Shown piece after piece: positions 33,949 to 38,635 of a stretch of 38,635 bases of DNA. Positions within the stretch are counted from its first letter, which is position 1, and the number at the start of each line of letters is the position of its first letter. The stretch covers positions 1 to 38,635 of the forward strand of contig DGFF01000034.1 in assembly GCA_002391545.1 (NCBI GenBank). Reading direction: 5' to 3'. The stretch comes from Candidatus Fermentithermobacillaceae bacterium UBA3907 (GTDB taxonomy: Bacteria; Bacillota; Sulfobacillia; Fermentithermobacillales; Fermentithermobacillaceae). A program made the translations under genes and the position numbers. Under the pieces are notes generated by a model. The model was not told where the DNA came from. It saw only the letters and a program-made list of their open reading frames with translations, and did no database searches.

Positions 33949-34546
33949 TAATTTCATCAAGTATATCGTAAAGTTCGATGAATTCGTCGGCGGCGTCTAC
34001 CAATTCATCTGCGGCTTTGTAATTGCATCTGACATAGGCTTCCTGGTGTTGAGTAGACAGTACCTGTATTCTGACTCCGCGTTGGGCTACGGCGCGAACC
34101 AAGGGCACAAAATCTCCGTCGCCAGAACAAAGTACATATTTGTCACATCTAGGAACCAAGGAAAGCATATCTATGGCAAGTTCCAGGTCGAGATCGGCTT
34201 TGATGGCGCCGCCGGCGAAAACCTTGAGCGGTTTACGAACCACCATATAGCCGTTGCGATTCAAAAATCGGTAGAAAGACTGGGAGCGACGTCTTTGACC
34301 CTCGAGTTCCTCTTTGAGACTCTGTTCATCAGGTGTAGATGATAATTTTACATACTGATCTATGCTATCGGTAGTCCACTCACCAGTGTAGTAATACGCT
34401 CGTATCAATATACTTCCTTCAGTCAAATATTTAAGAAGTTTCACAAAGTCTACTTGAATCCCAAAAGCGTCGTAAGTGGAATATTTAAAGTTCCAACCAT
34501 CTATAAATACGGCAATTCTCGCCATGGGCGTGTATTTTTCCTCCAC
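33938..34546 (-). CDS. NYN-domain (LabA/DUF88-like) putative RNase
   Basis: The 202-residue protein has the PIN-like NYN fold. The first acidic motif is RIAVFIDGWNF, the middle motif is KADLDLELAIDML and the third is KYVLCSGDGDFVPLVRAVAQRG. These three clusters of aspartates would bind the metal of a ribonuclease. Such proteins are predicted to cut RNA, often in RNA processing or defence. The GTG start has AGGAGG eight bases upstream. No partner is evident, and its 3' end overlaps the small convergent gene. Confidence 0.92.
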   Translation of the reverse strand: MEEKYTPMARIAVFIDGWNFKYSTYDAFGIQVDFVKLLKYLTEGSILIRAYYYTGEWTTDSIDQYVKLSSTPDEQSLKEELEGQRRRSQSFYRFLNRNGYMVVRKPLKVFAGGAIKADLDLELAIDMLSLVPRCDKYVLCSGDGDFVPLVRAVAQRGVRIQVLSTQHQEAYVRCNYKAADELVDAADEFIELYDILDEITRD

Positions 34547-34641
34547 AATAATTTCCTCCTAAACAGGTTCAAATCACATCGTTTTAACGATCATTTGCAT
34601 TTCAGAAGTACTAACCAGATTTATCTTTTGCCAAGATCAGA

Positions 34642-34718
34642 TGGTGCGCCCGGCGCGAATCGAACGCGCAGCCTTTGGCTCCGGAGGCCAACGCTCTGTC
34701 CTTTTGAGCTACGGGCGC
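34642..34718 (-). tRNA. tRNA-Arg (anticodon CCG)
   Basis: A full cloverleaf can be folded from the minus strand. The acceptor stem is GCGCCCG/CGGGCGC, the D stem GCTC/GAGC, and the anticodon stem TTGGC/GCCAA with loop CTCCGGA (anticodon CCG). The T stem is GCGCG/CGCGC with loop TTCGATT, the discriminator is A and CCA is encoded. It reads CGG codons. It lies 25 bases downstream of the GDT1-type gene on the same strand. Confidence 0.95.
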
Positions 34719-34743
34719 ATACATATTCATTTAAAATTAAACG

Positions 34744-35016
34744 TCAGATTTTCCCCATTAGCATTAAAACGCCAAATACCACAAAAACTCCACCGCCTAC
34801 ATATTTAATCACATGCGCAGGAACCACTCTATACAAATTGGCTCCTACCAAAACGCCCAAAAGTGATGATAGAACCAGTGCCAAAGCAGAACCTAAGAAA
34901 ACACTCCAACTTGCGTTTTTAGAAGCAGCCAAAGTCATGGTCGATAGTTGAGTTTTATCACCCAGCTCAGCCAGAAACACTACTATAAAAGTTGAGAGTA
35001 CGATTTCCCAATTCAT
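34744..35016 (-). CDS. GDT1/UPF0016-family cation transporter (half-size)
   Basis: The 90-residue protein is one repeat of the GDT1/TMEM165 family, with the signature ExGDK(T/S) in FLAELGDKTQLSTM. It has three membrane segments (IVLSTFIVVFLAELG, VFLGSALALVLSSLLGVLVG and YVGGGVFVVFGVLMLMG). Family members move Mn2+ or Ca2+; a single-repeat protein would have to dimerise or pair with another. An upstream in-frame ATG at 35052 lacks a ribosome binding site. ATG at 35016 matches the usual family start MxWE. A strong AAGGAGGG lies 25 bases before it, with a 17-base hairpin between. Confidence 0.87.
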   Translation of the reverse strand: MNWEIVLSTFIVVFLAELGDKTQLSTMTLAASKNASWSVFLGSALALVLSSLLGVLVGANLYRVVPAHVIKYVGGGVFVVFGVLMLMGKI

Positions 35017-35022
35017 TCTCAA

Positions 35023-35049
35023 GGAGCTGAAAAAGCTCCATCCCTCCTT
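35023..35049 (-). promoter_or_regulatory. Hairpin between ribosome binding site and start codon of the GDT1-type gene
   Basis: AAGGAGGG (35042-35049) is a strong binding site but lies 25 bases before the ATG at 35016. Between them GGAGCT (35034-35039 on the minus strand) pairs with AGCTCC (35023-35028) around a 5-base loop. Removing the 17-base hairpin leaves a spacing of 8 bases, which is ideal. Confidence 0.55.
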
Positions 35050-35071
35050 CATCAGCCATAGTCTAACTTAC

Positions 35072-35100
35072 ATCATATTAAAACACGTTAGTCATGTCTA
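35072..35100 (-). promoter_or_regulatory. Promoter of the GDT1-type gene and tRNA-Arg
   Basis: TAGACA (35095-35100) and TATGAT (35072-35077) are each five-of-six matches, 17 bases apart on the minus strand. Transcription would start roughly 15-20 bases before AAGGAGGG. Confidence 0.65.
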
Positions 35101-35105
35101 TGATC

Positions 35106-35132
35106 AAAAAGGAGCGGCCCATAGACCGCTCC
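35106..35132 (-). terminator. Terminator after the cyclic-DPG synthetase-family gene
   Basis: GGAGCGG (35111-35117) pairs with CCGCTCC (35126-35132), an 8-base loop between them. On the minus strand it is followed by TTTTTGATC. The terminator is 25 bases after the gene's stop. Confidence 0.85.
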
Positions 35133-35157
35133 AAATCGTTTTTCAAGTGCAAGTTCG

Positions 35158-36480
35158 TTAGCCTATGACCCCTACCATCTTCATGGCATCTTCCAGGGAC
35201 GGCGTGCCTATTTCCTGAAGCTCATATCGGACACGAATTGCCGGTTTATCGATTTTCAAAACTCTACGCAAGTCAATAGGAGTAGCGACTATAACCAAAT
35301 CGCAAGGAACCTTGTTTACAGTTTCCTCTAATTCCTTGATTTGCTTTTCAGAATAACCCATTGCAGGCAGCAATGGACCTATGTGAGGATACTTCTCGAA
35401 GGTATCCTTTATGGACCCTACAGCCCAAGGCCTTGGGTCTACTGTTTCAAGAGCTCCCCACTTCCGAGCCGCTATCAACCCTGCACCGTACGGCATCTCT
35501 CCGTGAGTCAAGGTAGGACCGTCTTCGATCACAAGCACCCGTTTACCCGTTATCTGCTGAGGTTCATCCATGAATATTGGAGATGCTGCCTCTACAACAA
35601 TTGCACCTGGGTTGACTTCCCTCACCGTATTGCGCAATTGATCCACGTTTTTAGGATCAGCAGTATCTATCTTGTTTATCACAACGATATCTGCCAGCCT
35701 AAGATTGGTCTCTCCAGGATGATAGGTTACCTCGTGGCCTGGTCTATGAGGATCTAACAATACGATGTGACAATCGGACTTGTAAAACGGTACGTCGTTG
35801 TTTCCTCCATCCCATAAAATAACGTCGGCTTCTTGTTCCGCTCTATTGAGAATCTCACCGTAATCTACGCCCGCCCAAACTATTATGCCCTTGTCAATGT
35901 GGGGCTCATATTCTTCTCTTTCTTCAATAGTGCACTTATGTCGATCTAGATCTTCGTAACTAGCAAACCTCTGCCAAATCTGCTCCTCCAAATTACCGTA
36001 AGGCATCGGGTGACGAATTACAGCCGTTTTTTTACCTCTTTCGTTTAGGATGGCCGCCACTCGCCTAGTAGTTTGACTCTTCCCCACACCTGTCCTTACC
36101 GCGCATATTGATATCACCGGTTTGCTGGACTCAATTGCAGTCGACTGATAACTCAAAAGGTTAAAGTTAGCACCTGAAGCCAGCACTAGAGAAGCTTTAT
36201 GCATCAAATCTTCATGAGAGATGTCGCTATAGGAAAACACAACATCATCTATATTGAATTTTTTGATGAGATCGCTCAGTTCCGATTCTGCATATATAGG
36301 GATTCCTTCAGGATAAAGAGGTCCTGCCAATTTGGGAGGATAGATTCTCCCCTCTATATCAGGAATCTGAGTAGCAGTGAAACACACAACCTCTGCATCA
36401 GGATTATCCCTGAATACTACGTTGAAGTTATGAAAATCTCTCCCTGCAGCTCCCATAATCAATACTCTTCTGCGTGACAT
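35158..36480 (-). CDS. Cyclic 2,3-diphosphoglycerate synthetase-family P-loop protein
   Basis: The 440-residue protein begins with a Rossmann-like domain (RRVLIMGAAGRDFHNFN). A P-loop follows at about residues 127-136 (AVRTGVGKSQTTRR), then DVILWDGGNNDVPF and VVINKIDTADP. It resembles cyclic 2,3-diphosphoglycerate synthetase of thermophilic archaea; bacterial homologues are annotated that way but their product is unproven. The ATG start follows a GGAGGG-like site. It lies 43 bases after amrS on the same strand, so it may belong to the amr operon. The family name is confident, the reaction is not. Confidence 0.88.
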   Translation of the reverse strand: MSRRRVLIMGAAGRDFHNFNVVFRDNPDAEVVCFTATQIPDIEGRIYPPKLAGPLYPEGIPIYAESELSDLIKKFNIDDVVFSYSDISHEDLMHKASLVLASGANFNLLSYQSTAIESSKPVISICAVRTGVGKSQTTRRVAAILNERGKKTAVIRHPMPYGNLEEQIWQRFASYEDLDRHKCTIEEREEYEPHIDKGIIVWAGVDYGEILNRAEQEADVILWDGGNNDVPFYKSDCHIVLLDPHRPGHEVTYHPGETNLRLADIVVINKIDTADPKNVDQLRNTVREVNPGAIVVEAASPIFMDEPQQITGKRVLVIEDGPTLTHGEMPYGAGLIAARKWGALETVDPRPWAVGSIKDTFEKYPHIGPLLPAMGYSEKQIKELEETVNKVPCDLVIVATPIDLRRVLKIDKPAIRVRYELQEIGTPSLEDAMKMVGVIG

Positions 36481-36523
36481 TAATTTCCCTCCAATTGAAA
36501 ATTGTGTACAGTAGGTTTATGTA

Positions 36524-37537
36524 TTACACCCACACTTGACCTGCAAACTCCAAGGCTCTGCCACAAGTCGGACAAAGCCCATCTGCCAGAAACGACCTTC
36601 GCAGCTGCAAACCGCTCCTAGCCAACAATAACTCGCCACAGTTAGGACAAAAGGTGTGACCATAGCCCTCCTTGATCGCATTTCCGATATACACGTAATA
36701 CAGACTTTCCCTGGCAACTTCCCTTAATCTTTCCAAACTGGAAAGGGGGGTAGGCGGAAGATCAAGCTGATATGCAGGGAAGAACCTTGAAAGGTGCAAC
36801 GGTATGGTTGGACTAATACTGCTGAGCCAATCAGCCAATCCTTTCATGTCTTCGTCAGAATCATTCTCACCAGGAATCACTAAGTACGTGACCTCAACCC
36901 ATGCGCCTGATGCATATGCTTGCTCCACCGTTTCCAACACAGGCGCTAAACGTCCTCCGACCATGCGCCTGTAAAAATCATCATCCCAAGCTTTAACATC
37001 GACGTTTAAAGCATCCACAAAAGGCAGAAGATCCGAAAGAGGCTCTTTTGCGATATACCCATTGGTCACGAGCACGTTGCACAAACCGTGAGATTTCCCT
37101 AACTGGGCACACTCTGACACGAATTCATACCATACTGTGGGCTCGTTATAGGTATACGAAATGCCAACAGTGTTAGAGTACCTCTTCTTCTGAGAAAGAG
37201 TTATCTTTACTATATCCTCAGGGGTGTAAACGTAATAAGGAGGCTTCATCTGGGAAATCTGCCAGTTCTGGCAAAACTTGCATCGTAAGTTGCACCCATA
37301 GGTTCCAATTGAAAGCAAAAGCCCGCCAGGATGGAAGTGGTACAACGGTTTCTTTTCCACCGGATCAAGCCCTATAGAAGTGACCCTTCCATAGTTCTCC
37401 GAATACAGGCAACCGTCCCTATTATACCTAACGTTGCATATGCCATATTTGCCGGGCGCGATAACGCACATGTTGGGACACAGCCTGCACCGAACTGCAC
37501 CTTCTTCAACTGGCTCCCAGTACAATGCTTCCTTCAA
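36524..37537 (-). CDS. amrS: AmmeMemoRadiSam radical SAM enzyme
   Basis: The 337-residue radical SAM enzyme has its cluster motif in GTYGCNLRCKFCQNW (Cys82, Cys86, Cys89). An N-terminal zinc-like set of cysteines (CRLCPNMC) and a C-terminal ribbon (FCPNCGELL and LCPTCGRAL) frame it. These features fit the AmrS type of the three-part AmmeMemoRadiSam system, whose partners AmrA (AMMECR1) and AmrB (MEMO) are fused in the gene just upstream, 39 bases away. The biochemical role is unknown; an RNA modification has been proposed. The TTG or ATG choice is not forced, and ATG-like MKEALYW is kept. Confidence 0.93.
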   Translation of the reverse strand: MKEALYWEPVEEGAVRCRLCPNMCVIAPGKYGICNVRYNRDGCLYSENYGRVTSIGLDPVEKKPLYHFHPGGLLLSIGTYGCNLRCKFCQNWQISQMKPPYYVYTPEDIVKITLSQKKRYSNTVGISYTYNEPTVWYEFVSECAQLGKSHGLCNVLVTNGYIAKEPLSDLLPFVDALNVDVKAWDDDFYRRMVGGRLAPVLETVEQAYASGAWVEVTYLVIPGENDSDEDMKGLADWLSSISPTIPLHLSRFFPAYQLDLPPTPLSSLERLREVARESLYYVYIGNAIKEGYGHTFCPNCGELLLARSGLQLRRSFLADGLCPTCGRALEFAGQVWV

Positions 37538-37576
37538 CCTGTCCTGTACCTCCTATAGGTTAACTGTTTTCTACCT

Positions 37577-38635
37577 TTAGACATACCTTGTCACAGTAAA
37601 CTTGTAGATCGTGACATCGTCGTCGTATGGATCAATACCCGCTTTTCTTTTAGCAATGGAAAGCTGCTCTGAAACCGTATTAATCCCTGGTAAGTCAGGC
37701 AAAAGCAGTCCCTTACGCTTACCTTTCTCACATATGACCCCATATACCTTAGGATCCAGTTCTGAAATATCTTCTACCTTGACCGGTTCCGACAAAATAT
37801 CTACAGAGTACTCTAAAAGATCCAACTCATTAGGTGTAACAGGATGAAATCTCGGATCCCTAGTTGCAGCACTGATAGCGTTGTGCATAATTTCCTCTGC
37901 TATGCTTCCAGTTACAGGCTCTATAGTGCCTATACAACCTCTGAGATCTCCTTCCTTATGAATGGAAACGAAAACCCCAGCCTGTTTTTTAAATTCTTCA
38001 GGCACATCCTTTAAATCAGGAAGCTTCTCCCCTCGGACATAAGCTTCTACAGTCCTACGGGCCAAAGATACGGGATACGATTCTTCAGCGCGTATCTTCT
38101 TTATCCTTTGTCCTTTAGACTGCTTAATCGCGTCTAATCGGGAATACTGCTCATCCCACTCTTTAGGCTCGAACAAACCTACTCCATAACCAACTCCAAA
38201 TGGTCCCTCATAAGATAAGATACGAGGTTCCACTTTCGCCCCATCTAATGCACCTAACATAATGCATATTGGCCTAAGTCCGCATTCGCCTGCATCTGCT
38301 ATGAGATCTGCCGGCATAGACAATATTTTTTCAACTGCAAACTCTCCCAGGTACTCCATAAGAGTCTCGTCGAACACTATACCCCTAGGGTTGAACCCTG
38401 CTGGCGCGCCAGGTTTCAACCTATGAGACAAATCTCCTGAAGCCAGCACGCCAATCTTTCTGCCTATCTCAGCTGCGGATTTGTTTATGATTTGTCCAAA
38501 GACGTAAAGATCTAGATATGGAAGAAAACCAATATTCACGACTACAACAGGTTTCGAAAACCCTTGCTTCTTCAAATAGTAAAGAGGAACTAAAACGCCG
38601 TGATCTAGTCGTGATCCCGCTCCGTACCGTAAAAC
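37577..38635 (-). CDS. AmmeMemoRadiSam AmrB-AmrA fusion, 5' end missing
   Basis: The frame runs open through the right edge; 352 residues are visible and the N-terminus is missing. The first visible residues include RLDHGVLVPLYYL, characteristic of the MEMO/LigB-like AmrB domain, with VLASGDLSHRL and FGVGYGVGLF further on. From about residue 180 an AMMECR1 (AmrA) domain follows: VFVSIHKEGDLRGCIGTIEP, AISAATRDPRF and YSVDILSEPVKV. The two parts, separate in many genomes, are one protein here. The role is unknown. It sits 39 bases upstream of amrS on the same strand, so they form one unit. Confidence 0.93.
   Translation of the reverse strand, partial: VLRYGAGSRLDHGVLVPLYYLKKQGFSKPVVVVNIGFLPYLDLYVFGQIINKSAAEIGRKIGVLASGDLSHRLKPGAPAGFNPRGIVFDETLMEYLGEFAVEKILSMPADLIADAGECGLRPICIMLGALDGAKVEPRILSYEGPFGVGYGVGLFEPKEWDEQYSRLDAIKQSKGQRIKKIRAEESYPVSLARRTVEAYVRGEKLPDLKDVPEEFKKQAGVFVSIHKEGDLRGCIGTIEPVTGSIAEEIMHNAISAATRDPRFHPVTPNELDLLEYSVDILSEPVKVEDISELDPKVYGVICEKGKRKGLLLPDLPGINTVSEQLSIAKRKAGIDPYDDDVTIYKFTVTRYV

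Noticed and set aside
35050..35105. Manganese (yybP-ykoY) riboswitch before the GDT1-type gene
   Set aside because: Only about 50 bases separate the cpgS-like terminator and the start, too short for the aptamer; the conserved motif is absent.

Overview
The window looks like a contig from an anaerobic, low-to-mid GC Bacillota-like bacterium. Supporting signs are strong GGAGG-type ribosome binding sites, frequent TTG and GTG starts, a Bacillus-type PurF with iron-sulfur cysteines, a CheC/CheD/CheX chemotaxis set, QueT and NCS2 permeases, and radical-SAM and ferredoxin genes. A finer taxonomic call is not supported. The first 19 bases exactly match the Tn5 mosaic-end sequencing adapter, so real sequence starts at base 20. 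Both ends cut through genes: a radical SAM gene loses its 3' end on the left, and an AmrB-AmrA fusion loses its 5' end on the right.

Layout from left to right. Bases 20-2678 hold a B12-type radical SAM gene (minus) and a plus-strand pair, an unknown protein followed by a Nudix-like hydrolase. Bases 2744-5893 hold a four-gene minus-strand operon of integral membrane proteins led by a DUF6754-type protein. It has a long leader hairpin and its own terminator and is the best candidate here for an undescribed system. Bases 6161-6553 hold a NusG domain II membrane protein. Bases 6578-15512 hold a nine-gene purine operon read right to left: hpt, NCS2 permease, purE, purF, purM, purN, purH, purD, queT. 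Its promoter carries a perfect dyad over the -35 box. After a small PspC gene come three minus-strand genes (16057-19571): a glutamate mutase L-type ATPase, a lipoyl-like/KOW protein and a small membrane protein. No mutase subunit is visible. Divergent from them is guaB (IMP dehydrogenase).

Bases 21323-32189 hold two membrane-anchored glycosidase-like proteins flanking a compact chemotaxis operon (cheW, cheA, cheC, cheD, cheY, cheB, cheR, cheX), then an M19 dipeptidase. Bases 32269-34718 hold a single-cluster ferredoxin, a lipoprotein with two FMN-binding domains, a small unknown gene overlapping a convergent NYN-domain RNase-like gene, and a tRNA-Arg(CCG). The right end holds a GDT1-type cation transporter, a cyclic 2,3-diphosphoglycerate synthetase-family GTPase and the AmmeMemoRadiSam genes amrS and amrB-amrA.

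Functionally the window joins purine synthesis and salvage (IMP made de novo or from hypoxanthine, then directed to XMP by GuaB) with a signalling module whose adaptation depends on CheC, CheD and CheX, and with several conserved but poorly understood modules. All product names come from reading motifs; no database search was run.
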